Made by a program: the position numbers and the translations under genes. 64,000 nt of DNA from Oscillospiraceae bacterium (GTDB lineage Bacteria; Bacillota; Clostridia; Oscillospirales; Ruminococcaceae): NCBI GenBank assembly GCA_902362965.1, contig CABIYQ010000006.1, forward strand, positions 131,891 through 195,890, given 5' to 3'. Positions 8,834-17,655 of the stretch are shown in pieces (positions within the stretch are counted from its first letter, which is position 1; the number at the start of each line of letters is the position of its first letter). Under the pieces are notes generated by a model, which saw only the letters and a list, made by a program, of their open reading frames with translations, did no database searches and was not told where the DNA came from.

Positions 8834-10996
8834 ATGGATAAGAACATTGGAAAGAAACTTGACGGACGCTATGAGATTATTGAGCTTATCGGCGAAGGCG
8901 GAATGGCGGACGTTTATAAGGCAGTTGATATTGTAGATAACAAAACTATAGCGGTTAAGATTTTGAAAAAGGAATTTGCTGAAAATGAAGAATTTTTAAG
9001 AAGATTCCGTAATGAATCCAAGGCTATAGCAGTTTTGTCTCACCCTAATATTGTAAAAATTTATGATGTGGGATTCTCAGAAAAAATACAGTTTATTGTT
9101 ATGGAGTATATTGACGGTATTACTCTTAAAGAATATATGGAAAATGAGCGTGTATTAAGCTGGAAGGACGCTGTGCATTTTGTAACACAGATTCTCAGGG
9201 CGCTTCAGCATGCTCATGAACGAGGTATTGTACACAGGGATATCAAGCCTCAGAATATAATGATGTTTACAGACGGTACTATTAAGGTCATGGATTTCGG
9301 TATTGCAAAATTTGCCCGTGAAGAGGGAAAAACTGCGACCGACCAGGCTATAGGGACTGTTCACTATATAAGTCCGGAACAGGCAAGGGGAGATGTTACT
9401 GACGCTAAAAGCGATCTTTACTCCGTAGGAGTTATGCTTTATGAGATGTTGACAGGTCAGAAACCTTTTGATACTGATAATCCTGTTTCGATTGCAGTTA
9501 TGCATATGCATAATATTGCAGAGCTGCCAAGACGTATTAATCCGGATATTCCTACTCCGTTGGAGGAAATTATCGTTCATGCTATGGAAAAAAATCCCGA
9601 TGACAGATATCAGACGGCTGTTGAAATGATGAGGGATATTGACCGTTTCAAGGCGGATCCTGATGTAAAATTCGGTTATATTACACGCAGTCAGGATACT
9701 GACGCACAGACCAGATATTTTGCAGCTGTAAACGACGCTCCTGAAGAAACGTATAACGATAATGATTACATGCAGCCGCCTGATGATACTTATGATCAGA
9801 ATGATATTTATGAAGATACTTATGATGAGGATTATACCGATTTTGAAGAAGATGAGAAGCCTGCTAAGAAATCTCTTTTTGTTCCGATACTTTCAGCCGT
9901 TACAGTTGTTGTAATAATGGTGGCGGTATTCTTTATAGCAACACTTGTAAAGGGAGTATTTTCAGGAGACGGTCAGAAAAGTTCTTCGGAATTTGCTATG
10001 CCTAATCTTGTGGGAATGGATTTTAACCAGGCTCATGAGGCATATCCTAATCTGGATATACAAGTGGAAGCTACAGAATGGTCTGATTTGGAAAAGGATA
10101 AGATCTTTTCTCAGAGCATACCTGAGGGAGACGGCGTTAAAAAAGGCGAAATTGTTAAAGTCAAGGTAAGCTTGGGTTCTAAAACCGTTAAGGTTCCTAA
10201 TGTTAAAAATTATCATTACACTACTGCCGGTGACCTTCTGAGAGCACAGGGACTTGAAGTAGAATATCAGTATCAGCCTAACGATGAGGTTGAGGAAGAA
10301 CTGGTTTTCGATACAGAGCCCTCCGCAATGGAGGAAGTACAGCCGGGTTCAACAATACTTGTTTATGTAAGCAAGGGTTCAGAAGTTGAAGACATTGAAA
10401 TGCTGGACTTTGTTGGACAAAATATTCAGGACGCAAAGGTACAGTGCGGAGTATGGGGTCTTACTGTAAAGACTAAAAAACAGGATTCCGGCGAAGAAGA
10501 AGGAACAATTCTTAAGCAGAGCATCAAGGAGGGTGAGAAGGTTCCTTCGGATTCTACAATTACGTTTACTGTAAGTACCGGCAAAGAACCGGAAGGCGAT
10601 GTTGAAATGAAGTTTTACTTCCCCAGCAACGCAACAGGAAGATTTACTATTACCGCTTATCAGAATGGAGTTGCAATTTATGAAAGTTTTACCCTCTCGG
10701 CTGACTACTCAAAGGAAAATCTTGTAACTGTAAGAGGAAAAGGTACTGATGAGACGATTACTATGGTTCTTACAAACCTGAGTAATAACCTGACCTGCGA
10801 ACTGGGACGCTACAGTATGAATTTTGAAGAGGGAACATTCTCGGTAATTGATGAAGATATCGACAGAGCATTCCAGACGGTTGACGGATTGTACGTAGAA
10901 CCTACAGATCCTCCTGTTGAACCTACAGATCCTCCGGCTGTACAGCCGGCAACCGATGAGCCGGACGATTCGTCGTCGGAAGAGACTGAGGAATAA
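8834..10996 (+). CDS. prkC: PASTA-domain Ser/Thr protein kinase (PrkC/StkP type)
   Basis: Membrane-bound Hanks-type kinase that senses cell-wall fragments and controls growth, division and, in Bacillus, spore germination. The cytoplasmic kinase domain (about 1-275) shows GEGGMADVYKA, HRDIKPQN near 134, DFGIA and an SPEQARG activation segment. An acidic Asp/Tyr-rich linker leads to one transmembrane helix at about 347-372. Three PASTA repeats follow, then a beta-rich tail ending in a PTDPP-repeat and Ser/Glu stretch. I prefer ATG 8834, 13 bases after AGGAG, over GTG 8822, which lies only one base from that site. Confidence 0.93.
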   Translation: MDKNIGKKLDGRYEIIELIGEGGMADVYKAVDIVDNKTIAVKILKKEFAENEEFLRRFRNESKAIAVLSHPNIVKIYDVGFSEKIQFIVMEYIDGITLKEYMENERVLSWKDAVHFVTQILRALQHAHERGIVHRDIKPQNIMMFTDGTIKVMDFGIAKFAREEGKTATDQAIGTVHYISPEQARGDVTDAKSDLYSVGVMLYEMLTGQKPFDTDNPVSIAVMHMHNIAELPRRINPDIPTPLEEIIVHAMEKNPDDRYQTAVEMMRDIDRFKADPDVKFGYITRSQDTDAQTRYFAAVNDAPEETYNDNDYMQPPDDTYDQNDIYEDTYDEDYTDFEEDEKPAKKSLFVPILSAVTVVVIMVAVFFIATLVKGVFSGDGQKSSSEFAMPNLVGMDFNQAHEAYPNLDIQVEATEWSDLEKDKIFSQSIPEGDGVKKGEIVKVKVSLGSKTVKVPNVKNYHYTTAGDLLRAQGLEVEYQYQPNDEVEEELVFDTEPSAMEEVQPGSTILVYVSKGSEVEDIEMLDFVGQNIQDAKVQCGVWGLTVKTKKQDSGEEEGTILKQSIKEGEKVPSDSTITFTVSTGKEPEGDVEMKFYFPSNATGRFTITAYQNGVAIYESFTLSADYSKENLVTVRGKGTDETITMVLTNLSNNLTCELGRYSMNFEEGTFSVIDEDIDRAFQTVDGLYVEPTDPPVEPTDPPAVQPATDEPDDSSSEETEE

Positions 10997-10997
10997 T

Positions 10998-11861
10998 ATG
11001 CAGCAGGGTATTATAGTAAAATCAATCGGAGGGCTCTATTTTACAGAGTCCTCCGACACCGTATATGAATGTAAGGCAAGGGGAGTTTTCAGAAATAAGG
11101 GAATCATTCCATGTGTGGGGGACATTGCTGAATTTGAAAACGGAGTAATAACTCGAATACTTCCCAGAAAAAATCATATTATAAGACCGCCTCTTGCTAA
11201 TCTTGATCAGCTTATTTTTGTTACTTCTGTAACGCAGCCAGCGCCGAATCTGCTGATACTGGATAAATTTATTGCAGTTGCTGAGTATCAGAATATTGAA
11301 CCTGTTATAGTACTGACAAAGATTGATCTTGAAAGCTGTGATAATATATTCGATATATATCAAAGAGCGGGAATACAGGTTTATGTAATCGATTATGAAA
11401 ACGATGATCCGGCAGAACAGATAAGACAGCTTTTAAGGGACAAAATCAGCGCCTTTACAGGAAACAGCGGCGCAGGAAAATCAACGCTGCTCAATGAAGT
11501 GTGCGGAGATTTTAATATTCCTACGGGAGAAATAAGTCAGAAACTAGGAAGAGGAAAACATACTACCCGTCATGCGGAGCTTTATAAGCTGCCATGGGGC
11601 GGATATATTGCAGACACTCCGGGATTTTCAACCTTTGAAACAAATAAGTATAACATTATTAAAAAGGAAGAACTTGCCGGATGCTTCAGAGAATTTGCAG
11701 AATATGACGGAAAGTGTAAATTTCGAGACTGTTCTCATACAAAAGAAAATGGTTGTCGTATAATCGAAGCAGTAAGTAGGGGAGAGATACCCGAGAGCCG
11801 CCATGAAAGTTATTGCCGTATGTTTGAAGAAGCTAAACAAATTAAGGAATGGGAGCTGTAG
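10998..11861 (+). CDS. rsgA: Ribosome biogenesis GTPase RsgA
   Basis: RsgA is a circularly permuted GTPase that checks late 30S maturation. The motif order shows the permutation: G4 VLTKIDLE near residue 107 precedes G1 GNSGAGKSTLL near 155, and then G3 DTPGFS. The C-terminal zinc site reads CKFRDCSHTKENGC. An N-terminal OB fold precedes the GTPase domain. The start at ATG 10998 is the only sensible one, because the upstream extension of this frame overlaps the coding end of the kinase gene. Length 287 residues. Confidence 0.94.
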   Translation: MQQGIIVKSIGGLYFTESSDTVYECKARGVFRNKGIIPCVGDIAEFENGVITRILPRKNHIIRPPLANLDQLIFVTSVTQPAPNLLILDKFIAVAEYQNIEPVIVLTKIDLESCDNIFDIYQRAGIQVYVIDYENDDPAEQIRQLLRDKISAFTGNSGAGKSTLLNEVCGDFNIPTGEISQKLGRGKHTTRHAELYKLPWGGYIADTPGFSTFETNKYNIIKKEELAGCFREFAEYDGKCKFRDCSHTKENGCRIIEAVSRGEIPESRHESYCRMFEEAKQIKEWEL

Positions 11862-11864
11862 TAA

Positions 11865-12506
11865 TTGGGACAATATAAGAAATGCTATATTTTTGCAGGT
11901 TCGCCTGAAGCAAAATGTTCCGGAGTTGAATTTGACAGCAGCAGATATGTGATTTGTGCTGACGGAGGATATATACTGGCTAAGAAAATGGGGATTGAAC
12001 CGGACGTAATAATCGGTGATTTTGACACCTATAAATCCAGACTTCCTGAAAATTGTGAAATCATAAGGCATCCGGAGGAAAAAGACGATACCGATACAAT
12101 GCTTGCGGTAAAGCTTGCGTTGAACAGAGGATTTAAGCATATTGTGATCTGCGGTGCAATAGGAGGCAGACTTGACCATACCATGGCAAATATTCAGACC
12201 CTCCGATATATTTTAAAACACGGCGCATACGGCGAGCTTGCCGGAGATGGCAGTTATGTTACAATGCAGGGACCGGGTGTAAAAGTATACAGTCGTATGA
12301 GCGGATATTATTTTTCTATGTTTTCATACACTGAAGAGTGCACTGGAATAACAGCTACAGGATTTAAATACCCTTTGAAAAATGCGGTACTCAAAAGCAG
12401 TTTTCCACTTGGTATAAGCAATAAGGTTACGGGTAAATCCGGTATTGTTTCACTGGAAAAAGGAGTTTTACTGATAATTTTTTCAAAAGATATGAACCAA
12501 AACTGA
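11865..12506 (+). CDS. thiN: Thiamine pyrophosphokinase
   Basis: Converts thiamine to thiamine diphosphate with ATP. Family motifs are VICADGGYILAKKMG, PDVIIGDFDT, HPEEKDDTDTMLA and GGRLDHTMANI. The 213-residue length is typical. The start is TTG 11865, three bases after the rsgA stop, with GGGAG at 11851-11855 as its ribosome site. It lies between rsgA and spoVM as in Bacillus, but without rpe between rsgA and thiN. Confidence 0.92.
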   Translation: MGQYKKCYIFAGSPEAKCSGVEFDSSRYVICADGGYILAKKMGIEPDVIIGDFDTYKSRLPENCEIIRHPEEKDDTDTMLAVKLALNRGFKHIVICGAIGGRLDHTMANIQTLRYILKHGAYGELAGDGSYVTMQGPGVKVYSRMSGYYFSMFSYTEECTGITATGFKYPLKNAVLKSSFPLGISNKVTGKSGIVSLEKGVLLIIFSKDMNQN

Positions 12507-12551
12507 AATTAAGAATATAATGGAATATAAACTTGATTTGGAGGGAACGCA

Positions 12552-12641
12552 ATGAAAATAGTAGTTATTAAAAGTCCGAAAATTTTATCAGGTATACTTA
12601 GAGTTATTTTTAAAATTAAAAAAGAAGAACCAACAGAGTAG
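12552..12641 (+). CDS. spoVM: Stage V sporulation protein SpoVM
   Basis: A 29-codon gene (MKIVVIKSPKILSGILRVIF, then KIKKEEPTE) behind a clear GGAGGG ribosome site. SpoVM is a tiny amphipathic helix that binds the convex forespore membrane and anchors SpoIVA for spore coat and cortex assembly. The Pro at position 9, Ile at 6 and the Lys-rich C-terminal end match known SpoVM proteins. The position after thiN in the rsgA cluster agrees with the Bacillus order. It is short enough to be missed by gene finders. Confidence 0.88.
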   Translation: MKIVVIKSPKILSGILRVIFKIKKEEPTE

Positions 12642-12654
12642 TTTAAAAAAAATT

Positions 12655-12687
12655 TAAAGGGCTTTTTCAATTTTGAAAAAGTCCTTT
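12655..12687 (+). terminator. Rho-independent terminator after spoVM
   Basis: A near-perfect hairpin of about 14 pairs (AAAGGGCTTTTTCAA pairing with TTGAAAAAGTCCTTT) follows 14 bases after the spoVM stop. It probably ends the long housekeeping operon. Confidence 0.75.
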
Positions 12688-12833
12688 AGTCTGCGTTTAA
12701 ACCAAGTTTGAAAGCTTCTGGTTTCTCAAATACATATACGAAATTTGAATAAATAAAACAAAAATAATTGCATAATCTCCATATAAATACAAATACTAGT
12801 TTTACCAAATTAAAAATTAAGGAGATTTTAAAT

Positions 12834-13373
12834 ATGAAAGCAACAGGTATTGTAAGACGCATTGACGATCTTGGAAGAGTAGTTATTCCTAAAGAAATCA
12901 GACGTACTATGAGAATACGCGAGGGCGATCCTCTGGAAATATACACAAGCAATGACGGTGAAGTTATATTTAAAAAATATTCTGCTATTAGTGAAATGAG
13001 TGAAAATGCAGCTCAGGTTGCAGATATTATGTGTAAGCTGGCAGCATGTCCGGTTGTAATTTTTGACAGGGATCATGTTGTAGCCGTTTCGGGCGTATCC
13101 AAGAAGGAATTTAATGAGCGACGTGTTTCGGCGGAACTGGAGGATCTTATGGAGTATCGCAGAAGTCATTTTGCTGACAGTACTGGAAGCTCAAAATTTG
13201 CACCTGCTGAAGGCGTTGACAAGTATGCTATGGCATGTATGCCTATTTTGAGCTCCGGCGATGTGACTGGTGCGGTAGCTTTTATGGAATCTGAAAAGTC
13301 GACTGTAGTTTCTGAATTACAGAAAGGCCTGATCAGTGCTGCATCACAATTTCTTGGAAAGCAAATTGAATAA
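12834..13373 (+). CDS. spoVT: Stage V sporulation transcription factor SpoVT
   Basis: A forespore regulator of the AbrB/SpoVT family that tunes sigma-G genes during sporulation. The N-terminal swapped-hairpin DNA-binding domain (MKATGIVRRIDDLGRVVIPK, then EIRRTMRIREGDPLEIY) is almost the same as the Bacillus protein. A GAF-like C-terminal domain covers about residues 55-179. ATG 12834 follows AAGGAGAT by ten bases. It is monocistronic: terminators lie on both sides. Length 179 residues is typical. Confidence 0.94.
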   Translation: MKATGIVRRIDDLGRVVIPKEIRRTMRIREGDPLEIYTSNDGEVIFKKYSAISEMSENAAQVADIMCKLAACPVVIFDRDHVVAVSGVSKKEFNERRVSAELEDLMEYRRSHFADSTGSSKFAPAEGVDKYAMACMPILSSGDVTGAVAFMESEKSTVVSELQKGLISAASQFLGKQIE

Positions 13374-13401
13374 TAATTTTACGTGTTATATTATTAAAAA
13401 T

Positions 13402-13436
13402 AGCCTTGGGTTAAATTTTATCCGAGGCTGTTTTTG
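13402..13436 (+). terminator. Rho-independent terminator after spoVT
   Basis: AGCCTTGG pairs with CCGAGGCT across a 12-base loop, followed by TGTTTTTGTT, 28 bases after the spoVT stop. Confidence 0.8.
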
Positions 13437-13475
13437 TTGATTATTAATAAAAAATATAAGATTTTATTGTGGGAC

Positions 13476-13504
13476 TTGACAATCAAAATATAAATTGCTA
13501 TAAT
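13476..13504 (+). promoter_or_regulatory. Sigma-A promoter of the MarR-ABC exporter operon
   Basis: Consensus TTGACA at 13476-13481 and consensus TATAAT at 13499-13504 with a 17-base spacer. Both boxes are perfect, so this promoter should be strong unless repressed. Confidence 0.88.
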
Positions 13505-13506
13505 AG

Positions 13507-13534
13507 TTAGTAAGCTTACTATTAGCAAGCTAAC
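13507..13534 (+). promoter_or_regulatory. Palindromic operator, likely MarR binding site
   Basis: Three bases after the -10 box lies the perfect 14-bp palindrome TAGTAAGCTTACTA (13508-13521), followed directly by a second imperfect one, TTAGCAAGCTAA (13522-13533); GTTAG and CTAAC flank the pair. The position over the transcription start suggests autorepression by the MarR protein encoded next. No binding data exist here, so the assignment to MarR is an inference. Confidence 0.65.
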
Positions 13535-13557
13535 AAAAATACAGGAGGTCGGCGGCG

Positions 13558-13569
13558 ATGATGTTTTGA
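13558..13569 (+). other. Three-codon mini-ORF overlapping the MarR start
   Basis: ATG ATG TTT TGA sits eight bases after a perfect AGGAGGT. Its stop codon overlaps the in-frame TTG at 13566 that begins the MarR reading frame (TTGA overlap). It may couple translation of the regulator to a minimal leader, or be a chance by-product of a weak-start regulator gene. Confidence 0.4.
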
Positions 13570-14000
13570 GTAGAAATCAAGAAATGTTTATGGAATTGAT
13601 ATCACTTAATAATTTACTGAAACGTCATATGGATTCTTCTACCAGTAAGAAATATTTTGACAATCTAACCGGAACAAACGGATGGGTTATCGGGTATATC
13701 TGGCGTAATAGAGATCATGACGTATTTCAGCGTGATATTGAGAAGGAATTTTCAATCAGACGCTCGACAGCTTCAAAGGTTCTGAAGCTGATGGAAGGAA
13801 AGAAATTTATAAAGAGAGAAAGCGTTGAATATGACGCAAGATTAAAAAAACTTGTTTTGACGTCAAAAAGTCTGGAAATTCAAAAAATGATAGACGAGGA
13901 TTTTAAAAATATGTGCGATAAAGCGTTTGCTAATCTCACAGATGAGGAAATTGAAAGTTTTTTAGGGGTTATATTGAAAATCAAACATAACTTTGATTAA
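13566..14000 (+). CDS. MarR family transcriptional regulator
   Basis: A winged-helix repressor of 144 residues. The recognition region is visible in VFQRDIEKEFSIRRSTASKV, with the wing at KFIKRESVEYDARLKKLVLT. It probably represses itself and the ABC exporter genes downstream, since a consensus promoter with palindromes lies just upstream. The start is unclear: TTG 13566 is 16 bases from AGGAGGT and overlaps the stop of a three-codon mini-ORF, while ATG 13584 (MFMELISLNNLL) has only a weak site. Ligands are not known. Confidence 0.88.
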   Translation: MSRNQEMFMELISLNNLLKRHMDSSTSKKYFDNLTGTNGWVIGYIWRNRDHDVFQRDIEKEFSIRRSTASKVLKLMEGKKFIKRESVEYDARLKKLVLTSKSLEIQKMIDEDFKNMCDKAFANLTDEEIESFLGVILKIKHNFD

Positions 14001-14091
14001 TAAGAAATTGTTCACTAAAATTCAGTTAAGTATGCATTGTAATTTAAAACTTATATGAACAAATTCTAAAAAAGAAAAGGAGAATGATATA

Positions 14092-15861
14092 ATGCTTAAA
14101 GTATTCAAGTATTTGCAAAAGAAAGAATGGCTTATGATTTTGGGCAGTCTTATTTTTGTAATCGGTCAGGTTTGGCTAGATCTCAGACTTCCGGATTATA
14201 TGTCAGATATTACAACTTTTGTAATTACAGACGGCAGCAAAATGTCCGATATACTGAAATCGGGAGCTAAAATGCTTGCATGTGCACTGGGAAGTGTAGC
14301 TCTTTCATTTGCCGTAGGATTTTTTGCAGCTAAAATTGCTGCCGGAGTTTCAAAAAGACTGCGCTCAATGATGTTTTCAAAGGTAGCGTCGTTTTCAATG
14401 GAGGAAATAAACAGCTTTTCAACATCAAGTCTCATTACAAGATCAACAAATGATATAACGCAGGTTCAGATGGCAATAGCCATGGGATTGCAGGTTATTA
14501 TTAAGGCTCCGATTCTGGCAGTATGGGCGATATTAAAAATATTAGGAAAAAGCTGGCAATGGACTGTTGTCACAGGCGGAGCTGTTGTTGTTTTAATGTG
14601 TATAGTTTTGGTGGCTGTTATCTTTGCATTGCCGAAATTTAAGATAATTCAGTCGCTTACTGATGATTTGAACCGTGTGACACGTGAAAATCTTACAGGT
14701 ATAAGAGTTGTAAGAGCGTATAATGCTGAAGAATATCAGTCGGCAAAGTTTGAAAAGGAAAATAACAAGCTGACTTCAACACATCTTTTTACATCAAGAA
14801 TTATGGCTATTATGATGCCTGGAATAAATATGATTATGAGCGGACTTTCTCTGGCGATTTACTGGGTTGGAGCTTATCTTATAAACGATGCTATGAATCC
14901 GGAGGATAAGGTTGGACTGTTTGCTGATATGACAGTATTTACTTCTTACGCAATGCAGGTTGTATCGGCTTTTATGATGCTTGTTATGATATTTATTATA
15001 CTGCCAAGAGCTATTGTGTCGGCAAGAAGAATCAATGAAGTACTTAGTACAAATCCAAAAATCTTAAACGGAACAGTAACAGAAACAGCTGAATCTGATA
15101 AGGGAACAATTGAATTTAAAAATGTCAGCTTTAAATATCCGGACGCTTCCGATTACGTACTCAGAGATATAAGTTTCAAGGCTGAAAAAGGTAAAACAAT
15201 TGCATTTATAGGTGCTACAGGCAGCGGTAAAAGTACTCTTATTAATCTGATACCACGTTTTTATGACGCAACAGACGGCAATGTGTTGGTTGACGGAGTA
15301 AATGTTAAAGAATATGATATTGAATCACTTAACAACAAGCTGGGATATGTGCCTCAGAAGGCTGTAATGTTCAGCGGAACGGTCAGCAGCAATGTAGCTT
15401 ACGGTAATAACGGAAGAGATAATTACAGCGCAGACGATATAAAACAGGCGATAAAGATAGCGCAGGGTACAGAATTTGTTGAAAAGATGGAAAATCAGTA
15501 TGAAGGAGCAATTGCTCAGGGAGGCAGCAATATTTCAGGCGGACAGAAACAAAGACTTGCTATTGCCCGTGCAGTATGCAGAAAGCCGGAGATATATATT
15601 TTTGACGACTCTTTTTCTGCTCTTGATTACAAAACAGACCGTGTTCTAAGATCTGAACTGAAGAAAGAAACTGCCGGTACAACAACGCTTATAGTTGCTC
15701 AGAGAATCGGTACGATTAAGGACGCAGATTGTATAATCGTACTGGATAAAGGAAACATGGTCGGCAAAGGTACGCACAGTGAGCTTATGAAAAACTGTGA
15801 AGTATATCAGCAGATTGCCTTATCACAGCTTTCAAAGGAGGAACTGGGAAATGATGAATAA
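14092..15861 (+). CDS. Multidrug ABC exporter half-transporter, degenerate-site subunit
   Basis: A 589-residue fusion of a six-helix exporter domain (about 1-320) and an ATPase domain. Walker A is GATGSGKSTL, the signature is SGGQKQRLAIARA, and Walker B is IYIFDDSFSALD, where Asp replaces the catalytic Glu. This is the pattern of the degenerate partner in heterodimeric exporters such as BmrC/BmrD, LmrC/LmrD and TM287/288. ATG 14092 follows AAAGGAGAATGATATA. It overlaps the start of the second subunit, so the two should form one heterodimer exporting drugs or lipids. Confidence 0.9.
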   Translation: MLKVFKYLQKKEWLMILGSLIFVIGQVWLDLRLPDYMSDITTFVITDGSKMSDILKSGAKMLACALGSVALSFAVGFFAAKIAAGVSKRLRSMMFSKVASFSMEEINSFSTSSLITRSTNDITQVQMAIAMGLQVIIKAPILAVWAILKILGKSWQWTVVTGGAVVVLMCIVLVAVIFALPKFKIIQSLTDDLNRVTRENLTGIRVVRAYNAEEYQSAKFEKENNKLTSTHLFTSRIMAIMMPGINMIMSGLSLAIYWVGAYLINDAMNPEDKVGLFADMTVFTSYAMQVVSAFMMLVMIFIILPRAIVSARRINEVLSTNPKILNGTVTETAESDKGTIEFKNVSFKYPDASDYVLRDISFKAEKGKTIAFIGATGSGKSTLINLIPRFYDATDGNVLVDGVNVKEYDIESLNNKLGYVPQKAVMFSGTVSSNVAYGNNGRDNYSADDIKQAIKIAQGTEFVEKMENQYEGAIAQGGSNISGGQKQRLAIARAVCRKPEIYIFDDSFSALDYKTDRVLRSELKKETAGTTTLIVAQRIGTIKDADCIIVLDKGNMVGKGTHSELMKNCEVYQQIALSQLSKEELGNDE

Positions 15862-17641
15862 AAGCAGGGGACCTGCCGGCGCAGGTGAAATGCCGAAAGA
15901 TTTAAAAAAGTCGCTGGGACAGCTTGCATCTTACTGTAAGTCATATTTTCCGGCAATTATAGTTGCAGTTTTGCTTGCAATTACAGCGTCTGTTTTTTCA
16001 CTTATAGGACCTAATAAACTTCAGGATATAACAGATCTTATAAAAGACGGATTAGTTACCGGAATTGATATTAAGGCAGTTGAAGATATAGCGTTTTTCT
16101 TAGTAGTACTTTATGCTCTCGGTTTTATATTTAATTATATCCAGGGATTTATCATGGCGACGGTAACTCAGAAAGTAAGCAAAAGTCTGAGAACAGGAAT
16201 ATCTAATAAAATTAACAGCGTTCCGCTTAACTATTACAATAAAACAAGTATAGGCGATGTACTTAGCCGTGTTACCAACGATGTTGATATGATAGGTCAG
16301 ACAATGAACCAAAGCGTGGGGACTCTTGTTTCTGCTGTTACTATGTTTATCGGCTCTCTTATTATGATGCTGGTAACAAACTGGATTATGGCGATTACTG
16401 CTGTTCTTGCAACTGCTATAGGCTTTGTTTTAATGATGTTGATAATGTCAAGATCTCAGAAGTATTTTATTAGACAGCAGTCGGAACTGGGTAAGATTAA
16501 CGGTCATATTGAAGAAATTTATTCCGGTCACAATGTTGTAAAAGTATATAACGGAGTTGAAAAGGCAGAAGAAAAATTTGAAAGTATAAATGACCGTCTT
16601 TATGACAGCGCTTGGAAATCTCAGTTTATGTCTGGACTGATGATGCCTTTGATGAACTTTATAGGTAATTTTGGTTATGTTTGCGTATGTATTGTAGGTG
16701 CGGCGCTTTTTATGCACGATCATATTACTTTCGGCGTAATAGTTGCATTTATGATTTATATCAGACTTTTCACTAATCCTCTTTCACAGATCGCTCAGGC
16801 TGCAACTTCTTTACAGTCAACTGCCGCAGCCGCAGAAAGAGTGTTTGAATTTCTTAATGAAGAAGAAATGGAAGATGAAAGTCATAAGTCTGCAAAACTA
16901 GAAACAGCTAAGGGTGATGTTGAATTTAGAAATGTTAAATTTGGTTATGATCCTAATAAAATAATTATTCATAATTTTTCTGCTCATGCAAAGGCAGGAC
17001 AAAAAATTGCAATTGTCGGTCCTACAGGCGCAGGCAAAACAACAATGGTAAATCTGCTTATGAGATTCTATGAACTGAATTCAGGTGAGATTTTAATTGA
17101 CGGAGTACCGATAAATAAGATGACACGTCAGAATGTTCATGATTTGTTCTGCATGGTTTTACAGGATACATGGCTGTTTGAGGGTACTATAAAAGAAAAT
17201 ATTGTATACAGTAAAGAAGGAGTAACCGACGAGGAAATAGTACGCGCATGCGAAGCGGTAGGAATAGATCATTTTATAAGAACATTGCCTCAGGGATATG
17301 ATACAATATTAAATGATAAGGCAAATCTTTCTGCAGGACAAAAACAGCTTATAACCATTGCCAGAGCAATGATTGAAAATGCTCCTCTGCTGATACTTGA
17401 CGAAGCAACAAGCTCGGTTGATACAAGAACGGAAATACAAATTCAGGAAGCTATGGATAAGCTTACAGAAGGCAAAACATCATTTGTAATTGCGCACAGA
17501 CTTTCCACGATTAAAAATGCCGATCTTATTCTTGTAATGAAAGACGGCGATATAATTGAGAGCGGCAATCACAATGAGCTTCTTGAAAAGGGCGGTTTTT
17601 ATGCAGAGCTTTATAACAGTCAGTTTGAAAAGGCTTCGTAA
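15851..17641 (+). CDS. Multidrug ABC exporter half-transporter, canonical Walker B subunit
   Basis: A 596-residue exporter fused to an ATPase and partner of the preceding gene. Walker A is GPTGAGKTTMVN and Walker B LLILDEATSSVD keeps the catalytic Glu; the signature reads LSAGQKQ rather than LSGGQ. An N-terminal extension (about 30 residues) precedes the first helix. I use ATG 15851, which overlaps the end of the first subunit and follows AAGGAGG. The asymmetric motifs in the two genes support one consensus and one degenerate ATP site. Confidence 0.9.
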   Translation: MMNKSRGPAGAGEMPKDLKKSLGQLASYCKSYFPAIIVAVLLAITASVFSLIGPNKLQDITDLIKDGLVTGIDIKAVEDIAFFLVVLYALGFIFNYIQGFIMATVTQKVSKSLRTGISNKINSVPLNYYNKTSIGDVLSRVTNDVDMIGQTMNQSVGTLVSAVTMFIGSLIMMLVTNWIMAITAVLATAIGFVLMMLIMSRSQKYFIRQQSELGKINGHIEEIYSGHNVVKVYNGVEKAEEKFESINDRLYDSAWKSQFMSGLMMPLMNFIGNFGYVCVCIVGAALFMHDHITFGVIVAFMIYIRLFTNPLSQIAQAATSLQSTAAAAERVFEFLNEEEMEDESHKSAKLETAKGDVEFRNVKFGYDPNKIIIHNFSAHAKAGQKIAIVGPTGAGKTTMVNLLMRFYELNSGEILIDGVPINKMTRQNVHDLFCMVLQDTWLFEGTIKENIVYSKEGVTDEEIVRACEAVGIDHFIRTLPQGYDTILNDKANLSAGQKQLITIARAMIENAPLLILDEATSSVDTRTEIQIQEAMDKLTEGKTSFVIAHRLSTIKNADLILVMKDGDIIESGNHNELLEKGGFYAELYNSQFEKAS

Positions 17642-17655
17642 GGAGGAATGCAGAC

